Positions 15,665-24,447 of a stretch of DNA of 64,000 bases are shown here, piece by piece; within the stretch, counting starts at the first letter, position 1, and the number at the start of each line of letters is the position of its first letter. A program made the translations under genes and the position numbers. The notes beneath the pieces are model-generated. The model ran no database searches, had not been told where the DNA came from, and saw only the letters and a program-made list of their open reading frames with translations. Source of the DNA: Terriglobales bacterium (GTDB lineage: Bacteria > Acidobacteriota > Terriglobia > Terriglobales > Acidobacteriaceae); assembly GCA_025936825.1 (NCBI GenBank), contig JAICSO010000002.1:1-64000 (forward strand). Reading direction: 5' to 3'.

Positions 15665-17298
15665 TTCGGCTCCTCCACGGTGATCACCCGATCGAGGGCG
15701 GGATTGTCAACGACCTGCTCGCGCCCGCTCGGCCAGCGAATCGTGATCTTGTCGATGCTGGTCGCCGTGCCGAGTCCGAAGTGCAGCCGGCCATCGTCTT
15801 GTGAGAGGTATCCAGAACCGGCCACGCGTTCCGCAATCTGCTTCTTGCCATTGACCGTGAGTTCCGCACGCGCGCCGATCCCGTCGCGATTGCTCTTGGT
15901 CCCCCTCAGCGCGATGGTGATCCAATGGTTCTTGTTTTCTGAGACATTGTGGAGAAGCGTCCCTCTCGCTCCCAAGTTCACCACGTAGGCATCGACCTTG
16001 CCGTCATTGTCGTAATCCGCAAAGCACGCGCCGCGCGAAACCGTTTTCACATCGAGCACCGGCCCGGCTTCGCGAGATACATCATCAAATTTGCCATCGC
16101 CCAGCCCCCGATAGAGCGACTGCTCCTGCGGCACCATGTGCACCAGCCCGCCGTGAAAGACAAGGATGTCGAGCCATCCGTCGTTATCGAAGTCGTAGAT
16201 CCCGCTGCCCCAACTGACGTACTGGCCAGTAGTGGCGGAAATCCCTGAACTCGCACTGATGTCCTCAAAACCCTGCTTTCCGCGATTGCGCATCAGCCGG
16301 TCGTACTTCGAATCCGTAACCCAGAGATCAAGCAGTCCGTCGCCTTCAACATCGGCGAAGGTCGGTCCCATCGACGATGTCATCTCGCCGTTCTGGCCGT
16401 AAGCAACTCCGAGATCGCCTGCAATCTCCTCAAACGTGCCATCGTGCTTGTTGTGGAAGAGAAAGTTTTCAGTCTTGTCGTTCGAGACGTAAATGTCGGG
16501 CCAGCCGTCGTTGTCGAAGTCGGCGGCGCTCACACCCATCGTGCGGCCCTTATAGGCACCAATGCCCGACGCATCGGTCACGTCGGTGAACGTTCCGTTG
16601 CAGTTGTTGTGATACAGACGATTGGTGGTCGGCGCGTAGTCGAGTGGGCCAGGATAGTTGTCGGCGGGATAGTAAGCGCGATACTTTGGATCGAACTTCA
16701 CATACCGGCCGACGAAGAGATCGACGCAACCGTCTTTGTCGAAATCGAGCCACGTGGAGCTGATCGACCAGCCGTCGACATTGATGGCCGCCTTCTTGCT
16801 TACATCCGTGAAGGTGCCGTTCCCATTGTTGTGATAAAGGATTGCCTGGCCATAGCTGGTCACGAACAGATCGACGAAGCCGTCGTTGTCATAATCGGCT
16901 GCGATTGCTGCCATCCCGAAGATGTTTGCCGCGACGCCAGCCCGCTCGGTGACGTCAGTGAACGTTCCGTCGCCGTTGTTCTTGTAGAGATGGTTGTGGG
17001 GAGCAATATCGGGCTGCTTCTTCAGCGGATATGGATGGATGCCTTCTCCAAGCGACTTGCCGCTGACCACATAGAGATCGGGCAAGCCGTCATTGTTATA
17101 GTCGAACCAGACGCAACCGCCGCCGGTGCTCTCAAGAAGCGATCCAAGCTTCTCCGCGCCGAAACTGTGGATGAAATCGGTACCAGACCTCGCGGTAGCG
17201 TCTTCAAATCGGAAGGATTCATTGCTCTTTGCAGGCGTGGCATTCTGCGCAATTGCTACCGAGATCAGGAGGATTGGGAGTGCGAGGCGAGGGAACAT
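15661..17298 (-). CDS. CRTAC1-like FG-GAP/VCBS repeat protein with ASPIC/UnbV domain
   Basis: A 545-residue exported protein (signal peptide about residues 1-18). Five or more calcium-binding-like FG-GAP/VCBS blades are visible through DxDxDG motifs (DYNNDGLPDLYV, DYDNDGFVDLFV, DFDKDGCVDLFV, DFDNDGWPDIYV, DFDNDGWLDILV, DYDNDGKVDAYV). The C-terminal ASPIC/UnbV domain ends in TIRWPSGREQVVDNP. Such proteins are surface or periplasmic and often neighbour PQQ or cytochrome genes; their role is not settled. The start overlaps the stop of the upstream gene (TGATG) and its stop overlaps the next start (GTGA), arguing for translational coupling. The frame is open to 17463 but that extension has no signal peptide. 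Confidence 0.9.
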   Translation of the reverse strand: MFPRLALPILLISVAIAQNATPAKSNESFRFEDATARSGTDFIHSFGAEKLGSLLESTGGGCVWFDYNNDGLPDLYVVSGKSLGEGIHPYPLKKQPDIAPHNHLYKNNGDGTFTDVTERAGVAANIFGMAAIAADYDNDGFVDLFVTSYGQAILYHNNGNGTFTDVSKKAAINVDGWSISSTWLDFDKDGCVDLFVGRYVKFDPKYRAYYPADNYPGPLDYAPTTNRLYHNNCNGTFTDVTDASGIGAYKGRTMGVSAADFDNDGWPDIYVSNDKTENFLFHNKHDGTFEEIAGDLGVAYGQNGEMTSSMGPTFADVEGDGLLDLWVTDSKYDRLMRNRGKQGFEDISASSGISATTGQYVSWGSGIYDFDNDGWLDILVFHGGLVHMVPQEQSLYRGLGDGKFDDVSREAGPVLDVKTVSRGACFADYDNDGKVDAYVVNLGARGTLLHNVSENKNHWITIALRGTKSNRDGIGARAELTVNGKKQIAERVAGSGYLSQDDGRLHFGLGTATSIDKITIRWPSGREQVVDNPALDRVITVEEPK

Positions 17299-18665
17299 CA
17301 ATGCCCTCCTGTGGCGTGAGCTTGAGTTTTGTGCGGAGATGTGAGGTCGGCTGCGACAGTCGAGCGTTGCAGCACCATGGGAACGGAATTGTCCGCCGCG
17401 CGTTCCGGACCGGCATGGCACCCTACGCAAATGCGTTGTTCGCCCTTGCGCAGCCAGAACCAACCCGCTTCGGATTTCACGGTTTTGCCGGCGGCATTCA
17501 GCAACTCAATCCGCAACGGTACATCCCCGGGGACGCGCAGGTAGAAGGAGCCGTCCTTTTCTACCTGCGCTGTCCCTTGCACCTGAGTGCCCCCCTGAGC
17601 GTCGCGTGTGTACAGGCGGACGGATGCGATGGCTCCCTCAGCAATGTGATCTCTTGATGTGTATGCGTTAAGGCAAAGAGCGTTTGCATAGTTCCATTCG
17701 TGCAGGGCGGAAGGATGCCGATTGGGTATTGGCCGTTCCGCCAGCAGCGCCGGTTGCAGGAGATTTGCTTTCGAATCGCGCACCAGCGAGAAGGAAGTCG
17801 CTGTCCCCGGCTTCCACGTGCGAAGCTCAAAATGAGTTCCGGACGACGTGTGCGCACTCACAATCCACTCGCCGTTTGGAGTTTCGGCAACGTCGCCCGC
17901 GTAGGTGCCCGCCGGCGCTCTCACTGGGACCTCGTGCGCCAGCGCCGATGTGAACCGGAACAGTTTGCCATCGCGGGTGAAGACCACATCGCCAGAAGGA
18001 ATCTGCTTGCTGGACTGCCGCGAGTGCCCGTGATCACAGCGGTACGCCTCAATTCCGCTCCCGTCGGTGTAGACGGTATAAAGCTCCGCTGTCGTCCCGT
18101 CGTCGAGAGGGAAATCGCTCGCGAACAAAATGCGGCCATCGCGGAGCACGTCATTGGGAATGGAATCTCCCAGCGCGTGTGTCAATTGAAGCGGCGCAGT
18201 TTCGTCTTTCAGCGAAGCGATCTGGATCGCAAAGTGACCGGACGATCTATGCGCGTATACGAACCGCTCTCCAGGAACGTAGAGCGGCCTGATGCAATCG
18301 TCATCGCACTGCGTGACCTGGCGCGGAATGCCTGTCAGGATAGCGACTTCCCAAACCTGCCAATGGTCCGCCGCCTGCTTCTTGCCAGAGAACAGCACCG
18401 ATTTCGCGTCGAAAGAAACATCCGCATCCGCAGTAGCGAAGAAGCCTGGCACCACCGGCCTTGCCGGACCGTTCGATTTCATGAACACGGTCGCGCCTTG
18501 CGGAAACCGATCTGCACCTTCCAGCCATGCCAGCCGCTCGTATCTCGGAGTGGATGTGTACAGCAAAGGCGCGGAATTTGGCCGCCGTGCAGGTTGCTTC
18601 TCGGAGCCGAGAAGAGACGCAGAGAAAATAACCGCAAATAAAAGGACAAGCAGGCGGACTCGCAC
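17298..18665 (-). CDS. Secreted TolB-like propeller protein with hydrazine-synthase-alpha-like CXXCH domain
   Basis: A 455-residue exported protein (hydrophobic residues 3-20). The first about 290 residues have WD40/TolB-like propeller strands (SFDAKSVLFSGKK, DGRILFASDFPLDDG, NGEWIVSAHTSSG). The C-terminal part (about 310-440) resembles the middle domain of hydrazine synthase alpha (HEWNYANALCLNAY, VEKDGSFYLRVPGDVPLRI, WFWLRKGEQRICVGCHAGPE) with a single haem site at about 413-417. In this phylum such proteins are not linked to anammox, so electron transfer or haem-based sensing is inferred. GTG start 1 base after the DAHP synthase stop; the end overlaps the CRTAC1 start. Confidence 0.8.
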   Translation of the reverse strand: MRVRLLVLLFAVIFSASLLGSEKQPARRPNSAPLLYTSTPRYERLAWLEGADRFPQGATVFMKSNGPARPVVPGFFATADADVSFDAKSVLFSGKKQAADHWQVWEVAILTGIPRQVTQCDDDCIRPLYVPGERFVYAHRSSGHFAIQIASLKDETAPLQLTHALGDSIPNDVLRDGRILFASDFPLDDGTTAELYTVYTDGSGIEAYRCDHGHSRQSSKQIPSGDVVFTRDGKLFRFTSALAHEVPVRAPAGTYAGDVAETPNGEWIVSAHTSSGTHFELRTWKPGTATSFSLVRDSKANLLQPALLAERPIPNRHPSALHEWNYANALCLNAYTSRDHIAEGAIASVRLYTRDAQGGTQVQGTAQVEKDGSFYLRVPGDVPLRIELLNAAGKTVKSEAGWFWLRKGEQRICVGCHAGPERAADNSVPMVLQRSTVAADLTSPHKTQAHATGGH

Positions 18666-18666
18666 G

Positions 18667-19554
18667 CTAGTTGGGCCCTCCCGCTACCAGGAGTTGAGGC
18701 CCCACGATGTCGAATACAGGAGCGAAGTGCACGTATCGCCGCAAGTCGCGCATCATCTCGTCGAATTCCTCGAGGCTGAGCGTCTGTGCGGCGTCGCTCC
18801 ATGCCTTCTCAGGCGTGGGATGGGCTTCGATGAGCAATCCATCGGATCCAATCACCGCGGCTGCACGCGCCATGAGTGGAACGAGGCAGCGAATGCCGGT
18901 CCCGTGGCTGGGGTCGACAATGACGGGCAAATGCGAGACCGTTTTGAGTACGGGAACAGCAGCGAGATCAAGCGTGTTACGGGTCGCAGTCTCGAATGTG
19001 CGGATTCCGCGCTCGCAAAGAATGATTTCGGGGTTTCCAGCCTCGGCGATGATCTGCGCAGATTGCAGTAGCTCTTCCAGTCGCGCTGTCATGCCACGTT
19101 TCAGCAGTACCGGTCGTCCGCAGCCTCCCAGCGCTTCGAGCAGCGAGTAATTCTCCATGCTGCGCGTGCCCACCTGCATGATGTCGGCGTACTCGGCAAC
19201 GATATCGACGTCTTCTTCGCTCATCACCTCGGTGACGATGGCCAGGCCGGTCTCTCGCCGGGCCTTGCTGAGAAGTTTGAGACCATCAACGCCGAGTCCC
19301 TGAAACGAATAAGGGGACGATCGGGGCTTGAACGCGCCGCCGCGAAGCACCTGCGCTCCAGCCTGGGCGATGGCTTCCGCTGTCGTCAGAAGTTGTTGTT
19401 CTGATTCCACCGCGCAGGGGCCAGCCATTACTACAAAGGCACTATCCCCAATTGTCAGTTCACGAATGTGGATGACAGTGCGGCAGCGTTCGGCGGTCTT
19501 GGCGACGAGGTCGAACCGGGAGAATTGTCCGTTCCATTGGGAGTTCGGGGCCAC
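18667..19554 (-). CDS. aroF: 3-deoxy-7-phosphoheptulonate (DAHP) synthase, AroA-I-beta type
   Basis: Condenses phosphoenolpyruvate and erythrose 4-phosphate, the first step to chorismate. The catalytic barrel is complete: [73 protein letters not shown] and LLIEAHP. At 295 aa it lacks most of the N-terminal ferredoxin-like regulatory domain found in Thermotoga-type enzymes of about 340 aa, so tyrosine/phenylalanine feedback control through that domain is unlikely. GTG start at 19554. It is the first gene of a run of secreted redox proteins and is separated from the next by 1 base, an odd pairing for a housekeeping enzyme. Confidence 0.92.
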   Translation of the reverse strand: MAPNSQWNGQFSRFDLVAKTAERCRTVIHIRELTIGDSAFVVMAGPCAVESEQQLLTTAEAIAQAGAQVLRGGAFKPRSSPYSFQGLGVDGLKLLSKARRETGLAIVTEVMSEEDVDIVAEYADIMQVGTRSMENYSLLEALGGCGRPVLLKRGMTARLEELLQSAQIIAEAGNPEIILCERGIRTFETATRNTLDLAAVPVLKTVSHLPVIVDPSHGTGIRCLVPLMARAAAVIGSDGLLIEAHPTPEKAWSDAAQTLSLEEFDEMMRDLRRYVHFAPVFDIVGPQLLVAGGPN

Positions 19555-19735
19555 TAAGTGGAGGGTAGTAAGTGGCTTGAAATGTGTTCTGTGACATAGC
19601 TAACAGGTAATTGTGACGAAAAGCACAAAAGCCTGAATTCAATAGCATGTTCATATTACGTGCTCTAATACATAAGCACTAAGTCGAAGAAGTGATTACC
19701 AGATAGTAAACAGTGCGGCGTCTTCGCTCGCCAGA

Positions 19736-20122
19736 TCACCTTTTCAGTTCGGCTGACGAGGGTAGCTGGGCAAACTGAGGCTTGGTGACAAACTCGACTC
19801 CGTAGAGGTAGAGCGCACGGTGGCGGATAATGCCGCGGATGCGGTATCTCTGTTCCGTATTAGGAGAGTCGAACTCGACTTCAACATTCGAGCCGATGTG
19901 CAGGTTGGCGACGGCGAAGAGTCCCATGCCGCCCACACTGATATTCATCCCGAGCGCCTTCACGTGGGCCGAAGCAGTGAACACTTCCACCGAGTTGTTC
20001 CACCACTGGCGCGGCCAGCGGCGCTCGGCAGAGTAGTTGGTTCGGAAAAGCATGCGACGTAAGCAGAGTAGCTGGTGTGAGTTGGCCGGCGAAGATGTCG
20101 GAAGGCCATCACCAAAGTTCAT
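19736..20122 (-). CDS. PilZ-domain protein
   Basis: Small (up to 128 aa) cytosolic c-di-GMP receptor-type protein. The RxxxR-like motif is ERRWPRQ and the D/NxSxxG motif is NISVGGMG, followed by strands typical of PilZ (NVEVEFDSPN, YGVEFV). Such single-domain proteins usually adjust motility, adhesion or polysaccharide export when c-di-GMP binds. The start is uncertain: ATG 20122 or ATG 20053, which gives a more usual length before ERR. It is transcribed towards the DAHP synthase gene but 180 bases away. Confidence 0.75.
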   Translation of the reverse strand: MNFGDGLPTSSPANSHQLLCLRRMLFRTNYSAERRWPRQWWNNSVEVFTASAHVKALGMNISVGGMGLFAVANLHIGSNVEVEFDSPNTEQRYRIRGIIRHRALYLYGVEFVTKPQFAQLPSSAELKR

Positions 20123-20234
20123 CCCCGACGATGACCCAATGCCCGTGACGAACGACGACGTCGTTTTCCATTCCCATTAAATCTCCATTTCCGTCTACAA
20201 TCATTGCCGCAATTCACAACCGCTCGGAGATACA

Positions 20235-21140
20235 ATGACAAAACTTTCCATTTGCGTGGTGCTTGTCCTCATGGCTCATTCCTTCGCGCAATCCACACGC
20301 CCGAAGATCACGGCGATCGATCACGTCGACTTCTATACCACGTCGCCAGACGCTAACCAGAAGCTCTATGCAACCGTCCTCGGGCTCGCAACTGCCCAGC
20401 CGGTAGAGTCGGGACAGAAACAGCGATACCTGGTCGGATCTCAATGGGTGGGATATAGCGCTGCTCCTGACGCGAATCCGACAAATCGTCTGGACCACGT
20501 GGCCTTTCGAACAGAAGATGCCGATGGTTTGCGCAAGTACCTCGCGGCAAAAGGAGTGAAGACTCCAAACTCAGTCGACAAATGGAAGGACGGTACCGTT
20601 AGCTTCATGGTGAAGGACCCGGAAGGGAATTCGATTGAGTTTGTTCAGCCGGCGAAGTCCCCGGTTCCAACAACGGGGAATGCCGATCCCGTCTCCCGTC
20701 GCATGATTCACGCGGGCTTCATCGTGCACGATCGCGCTGCTCAAGACCGCTTCTACAAGGACATCCTCGGGTTCCGTCCCTACTGGTACGGCGGCATGCA
20801 TCCCGAGCGCACTGATTGGGTTGCGCTTCAGGTCCCCGATGGTACGGACTGGCTCGAGTACATGCTGAACATCAAACCCGATGCAGATCTCCGCACAACC
20901 GGGGTGATGAATCACATTTCACTTGGCGTGAATGATATGAACGCGGCGCAATCGAAGCTCGAGTCCCATGGCTGGCAATCGAGCGCCAACGAGCATTCGC
21001 AGATCGGCAAAGATGGCAAGCTGCAGCTCAACGTCTTCGATCCCGATCTGACGCGAATTGAGCTGATGGAGTTTCGGCCCGTCGACAAGCCCTGCTGCTC
21101 GGAATTCACTGGCCCGCACCCCACAGAAAACGAACAATGA
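20235..21140 (+). CDS. Exported protein with two VOC (glyoxalase/dioxygenase-fold) domains
   Basis: A 301-residue protein with a signal peptide ending HSFAQ (about residue 20). Two vicinal-oxygen-chelate modules follow: residues 25-135 (IDHVDFYTTSPD to NSIEFVQP) and 155-290 (IHAGFIVHDRAAQDRFY to RIELMEF). Both start with a His strand and end with a Glu strand, the usual metal ligands. A periplasmic lyase, isomerase or dioxygenase activity is possible; the substrate is unknown. The ATG follows CTCGGAGATACA. Its stop overlaps the start of the next gene by ATGA, so the pair is translationally coupled. Confidence 0.85.
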   Translation: MTKLSICVVLVLMAHSFAQSTRPKITAIDHVDFYTTSPDANQKLYATVLGLATAQPVESGQKQRYLVGSQWVGYSAAPDANPTNRLDHVAFRTEDADGLRKYLAAKGVKTPNSVDKWKDGTVSFMVKDPEGNSIEFVQPAKSPVPTTGNADPVSRRMIHAGFIVHDRAAQDRFYKDILGFRPYWYGGMHPERTDWVALQVPDGTDWLEYMLNIKPDADLRTTGVMNHISLGVNDMNAAQSKLESHGWQSSANEHSQIGKDGKLQLNVFDPDLTRIELMEFRPVDKPCCSEFTGPHPTENEQ

Positions 21141-22054
21141 TCAAACCAAAGTTGAACCGCAGAAAATTTGCGCAGACGCTGGGAGGCGGGTTGCTCACAT
21201 CCGCGATGGTGGGCTCCGCTTACACCAGTGTGGCGCAGTCCGAACCGAGGACTGCTTCGGAGGGAGCTTACGGCCTTTCGGTGATGCTGTGGACCATCCT
21301 CCGCGACCAACCCTTTGAGCAGCGCCTTGAAAAAGTAGCGCAGGCGGGATATCGGAACGTCGAACTTGTGGGCGAATACGCGAAGTGGAGTCACGAAGAG
21401 TTCACGCGCGCGATCGCCAAGCGCAAGCAACTTGGCATGCGGTTCGATTGCACTGCTGGATTGAAGCACAGCTTGTGTAACCCCGCCGAACGTGATGCGC
21501 TCGTCTCTGAATTCCGCGCAACTCTGCCGATCATGGAGCGGCTGGAATGTCCGGCGATGATTGTGCTCTCCGGGAACACAGTTCCAGGCATGACGTTTGA
21601 GGGTCAAGCCCGAAGCTGCGTGGATGGGCTCAAAGCATTGGGTGCAGTCGTCGATGGCAAGAAGATCAGCGGCGAGTCAGTCCGCCTGCTGCTCGAAAAT
21701 ATCGATCCAGAGGAAAACCCTAAATACTTCCTCACCTCAGTCGCACGCGGGTTCGACATCATCAAGGCTGTCAACCATCCGCAGGTACAGTTCTGCTACG
21801 ACTTGTTTCATGAGCAGATTGCGGAAGGAAACCTGATCGAGAAGCTGGAGAAGAATATCCAGCACGTCGGATTGATTCACATCGCAGACGTTCCCGGCCG
21901 GCACAAACCAGGAACAGGGGAAATCAACTTCGCGAATATCTTCCGCAAGTTGCGAGACCTGAAATACGACCGCATGGTGGCAATGGAGTTCCTGCCGACG
22001 GGAGATCCTGTGGAGGAGTTGCGCGCCGCACGCGAGATGGCCGTCGCAGGCTGA
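21137..22054 (+). CDS. Tat-exported sugar phosphate isomerase/epimerase-like TIM barrel
   Basis: A 305-residue xylose-isomerase-like TIM barrel (AP endonuclease 2 family, hydroxypyruvate-isomerase-like) with an N-terminal twin-arginine signal (NRRKFAQTLGGG). Barrel residues for a divalent metal are suggested by YRNVELVGEY, LLENIDPEE, FCYDLFHEQI, IGLIHIADVPGRHKPGTGE-type strands and AMEFLP, which give Glu, Asp, His and Glu ligands. Secreted members of this family are common in sugar-degrading bacteria; the substrate is unknown. It starts within the stop of the VOC gene (ATGA). Confidence 0.85.
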   Translation: MIKPKLNRRKFAQTLGGGLLTSAMVGSAYTSVAQSEPRTASEGAYGLSVMLWTILRDQPFEQRLEKVAQAGYRNVELVGEYAKWSHEEFTRAIAKRKQLGMRFDCTAGLKHSLCNPAERDALVSEFRATLPIMERLECPAMIVLSGNTVPGMTFEGQARSCVDGLKALGAVVDGKKISGESVRLLLENIDPEENPKYFLTSVARGFDIIKAVNHPQVQFCYDLFHEQIAEGNLIEKLEKNIQHVGLIHIADVPGRHKPGTGEINFANIFRKLRDLKYDRMVAMEFLPTGDPVEELRAAREMAVAG

Positions 22055-22083
22055 TCCTTCCCCTCAGCCTTCTTATGCTTCAC

Positions 22084-22223
22084 GCGAGATCCCTCGCTCG
22101 GCTGAACTGCGCCGAGTTTCGGGATGACGCCAGTTTAGGGTGCATGACGGAACCCGTTAGAGTGCATCACGGACTTGCGTCATCCCGAAGCCTCGGGCTT
22201 TTACCAGCGAAGCGAGGCATCTT
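22084..22223. repeat. Long inverted repeat between convergent genes (GCGTCATCCCGAA family)
   Basis: Two arms of about 50 bases are imperfect reverse complements. The left ends in TTTCGGGATGACGC and the right begins GCGTCATCCCGAAGCC and ends in GCGAAGCGAGGCATCTTGCG. The 45-base loop holds TGCATGACGG and TGCATCACGG copies. A second member lies at 35142-35260. It lies after the TIM-barrel gene and before the oppositely directed SGNH gene, so it may end transcription on both strands. Confidence 0.7.
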
Positions 22224-22294
22224 GCGGGCACGACAACAGGGGCCGATCCTTTAGTCGTCAGCCAGGCCCGAAGCTTGCATCGTAAAGCTAAAAA

Positions 22295-22330
22295 CAAGAG
22301 CCAAGAGCCAAGAGCCGACAGCCAAGGGCC
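22295..22330. repeat. Tandem AAGAGCC words
   Basis: Four or five imperfect copies of the 7-base word AAGAGCC (with AGCCGACAGCC variants) lie in tandem immediately before the stop of the SGNH-deacetylase gene on the opposite strand. Confidence 0.6.
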
Positions 22331-22338
22331 CTCTTCCC

Positions 22339-24444
22339 CTACTTACATATAGACTCCGGTTCCACGCTGAGCTGTGGCTGGGGTGACATCGGAATGTGGC
22401 GCTCACCGGCAACTCCTTCCAGCATGTCTGGCGCAGGAGGCAAACTCAAATCGGTTGATGTGCGGTAGAACTCGTCGCTCTCCGCTTGCTGGAGCGTTAC
22501 AAACTCAAATCCTCTGGATTTGTACAGATCCAATAATCGCGGCAGCATTTCTGCATCGAGAGCCCCGATGTGCATCAGCAGCACATATGGAATGTCATGC
22601 CCGTACAAGCGCTGCGATAGCTCGCGATAATAATCAATGCTCTTATCCGCGGCTTCAAGATACGTCTGTTTCAAAGTTTCAATCGCCTGCGCGTCCCACT
22701 TGGCCTTGCATCGCGCGTAAGGTTCAGTCCAGCGATAGTCGCCGAAGCTCATGGTTACGTCGGCAATGCGGTATCCATGTTGCAGGAAGAATTTGCGAAC
22801 TGCGACGCGCTTTTCCGGCGTGTCGCCTTCCGCCAGGAATGGATATCGGAACCAGTGCCAATCTGCTCCTTTCATTAGCCGCTCTATTGTCGGTTCATCA
22901 CGCAGCACGTCAGCCTCCCAATCCTGGGCCATGTGCTGGTTCAGGTTCATGTGCGACCACCCGTGATTGCCAAGCGGAAATTCAGCGGCCCGCCAGGCTT
23001 TCAGAACCTCGATGTCATCAGGGTGCTTCTCGAGGTCCACAGCGTTTACGAAGCCGTAGACATCCGGCACGTGTGCGGCGCGCAATGCAGCAATGATCTT
23101 GTTTGCGATTTCCAGGCGCGTGGTACCCACGGGCAACGAACCATGCGCCGGCAGATCGTCGAAGGTAAATGCAATTTGCGGTGCAGGCGTTGGCATAAAC
23201 CACGCGAGCGGCACAGCTTCGCCCATGGCTGCGTAACCCGCAGGCGAGGGATGAAGATGATCGCCACTATCGTACTTTGCCGCCAGCCGATCGTGATGAT
23301 CCGGATCGCGCGTGAGTTTGTCGAAGTCAACAACCCCATCGAAATGGCCTGGTGTGCGGATCCACCCGTTGATGGCCTGGCGATCGGCCTCGGTCTCCGG
23401 GCCGGGATGGTAAAAAGCTGAGCCTACAAAAGGCATGATCGTCGCGCCGAAGACTCTGATGCCATGGGCATGAGCGCGCGCCATCATCTGCTCATATGCG
23501 CCGGTGATTCGATGCACCTCCTGCTGGTGCTCGGCGGGAGGCATATTCGCATCTTTGGTGAACATGCCAAGATCGTTCACGCCTTCAAGGACGATCAGGT
23601 AGCGAACTCCCGGCTGAGCGAGCACATCGTGATCGAAGCGGGCCAGCGCATTAGGCCCCAGGCTGTCGAGCAGTAGCCGATTCCCACCGATCCCGTGGTT
23701 CAGAACCGCGACATTCTTCGTGTCCGCCTGCGCCTGCAATCGCCTTGCGAGAACATCAGGCCAGCGGTCGTTGCCATTGGTCGTTGCACCATGACCGTCC
23801 GTAATCGAATCGCCGAGCGTGACGACTGCCGCGGAGTACGATGTGGCGTCAACGTCCACGCCCGCAATGAAGTACCAGTGCTCCACCTTCTTCGGATCTC
23901 TAAGATCCGCGGCAGAAAGCTGATCGCCATGCACAACGTATGTCGTGGCGCGGGATCCAGGGTGGCCGGTTTGCTGTGCAGGCGGGGCATCGATGTGCAG
24001 CGTGATCGCGAGGTCGGAGAGCGGTACAACAGGGAAGTGGATGGGATCCGAAACGTAATCTGCGCCGGCTGGGACGATTACATCCGCTGCTCCCGAAAAG
24101 GTAAGCGCTTTATCGCTTCCCGCGACAATCTTGGCCGACGCCGCGGATTCGGGCCGCGCGATGTGTACGCCGGTGAAGTGTAGCGGCTCCGTGCCAAAGC
24201 GATTGGAGATTATCACCCGCAGAGTTGATCCGCCGAGCGTTAACTGCACAACTTGCCGCAAGGTGGCATCACGGAGATCGTCAGTTGCTAACGAATTACG
24301 TGGCTCGACCGATTGCTGCGACGCCGCCCAGGACCCCACCCAATGGCTTTGAGCGTGCAATGAATGGAATGCGACCACTCCTATCGCGACGCACAGGACG
24401 AAGCGCTTAACGTTCAGGCGAAACTCCCGAGCGATCACGAGCAT
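22339..24444 (-). CDS. SGNH/GDSL hydrolase fused to a NodB-type polysaccharide deacetylase
   Basis: A 701-residue exported protein (hydrophobic residues 15-31, ending HAQ). A beta-sandwich region (about 35-190) leads into an SGNH esterase: block I GDSITDG with Ser213, block II GIGGNR, block III GVNDL, block V SGDHLHPS with the Asp/His pair. A NodB homology domain (about 425-640) follows with an intact metal site: FTFDDLP and HGWSHMNL (HxxxH), then FRYPFL. Both halves could remove acyl groups from polysaccharide, so a two-step deacetylase is inferred. The start may be ATG 24444 or GTG 24438, which has better spacing from AAGGA. It follows the Gfo/Idh/MocA gene by 3 bases. Confidence 0.88.
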   Translation of the reverse strand: MLVIAREFRLNVKRFVLCVAIGVVAFHSLHAQSHWVGSWAASQQSVEPRNSLATDDLRDATLRQVVQLTLGGSTLRVIISNRFGTEPLHFTGVHIARPESAASAKIVAGSDKALTFSGAADVIVPAGADYVSDPIHFPVVPLSDLAITLHIDAPPAQQTGHPGSRATTYVVHGDQLSAADLRDPKKVEHWYFIAGVDVDATSYSAAVVTLGDSITDGHGATTNGNDRWPDVLARRLQAQADTKNVAVLNHGIGGNRLLLDSLGPNALARFDHDVLAQPGVRYLIVLEGVNDLGMFTKDANMPPAEHQQEVHRITGAYEQMMARAHAHGIRVFGATIMPFVGSAFYHPGPETEADRQAINGWIRTPGHFDGVVDFDKLTRDPDHHDRLAAKYDSGDHLHPSPAGYAAMGEAVPLAWFMPTPAPQIAFTFDDLPAHGSLPVGTTRLEIANKIIAALRAAHVPDVYGFVNAVDLEKHPDDIEVLKAWRAAEFPLGNHGWSHMNLNQHMAQDWEADVLRDEPTIERLMKGADWHWFRYPFLAEGDTPEKRVAVRKFFLQHGYRIADVTMSFGDYRWTEPYARCKAKWDAQAIETLKQTYLEAADKSIDYYRELSQRLYGHDIPYVLLMHIGALDAEMLPRLLDLYKSRGFEFVTLQQAESDEFYRTSTDLSLPPAPDMLEGVAGERHIPMSPQPQLSVEPESICK

Positions 24445-24447
24445 TCC

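Noticed and set aside
16444-17319. 291-residue open frame on the plus strand
   Set aside because: Antisense to the CRTAC1-like gene; its Val/Ile repeats are the mirror of the DxDNDG blades.
17298-18665. A true hydrazine synthase subunit (anammox)
   Set aside because: Only the middle-domain resemblance and one CXXCH are present; beta/gamma subunits and other anammox genes are absent and the phylum does not fit.
20109-20177. 22-residue minus-strand frame overlapping the PilZ start
   Set aside because: No ribosome site and too short to judge; it could be a leader peptide but there is no supporting signal.
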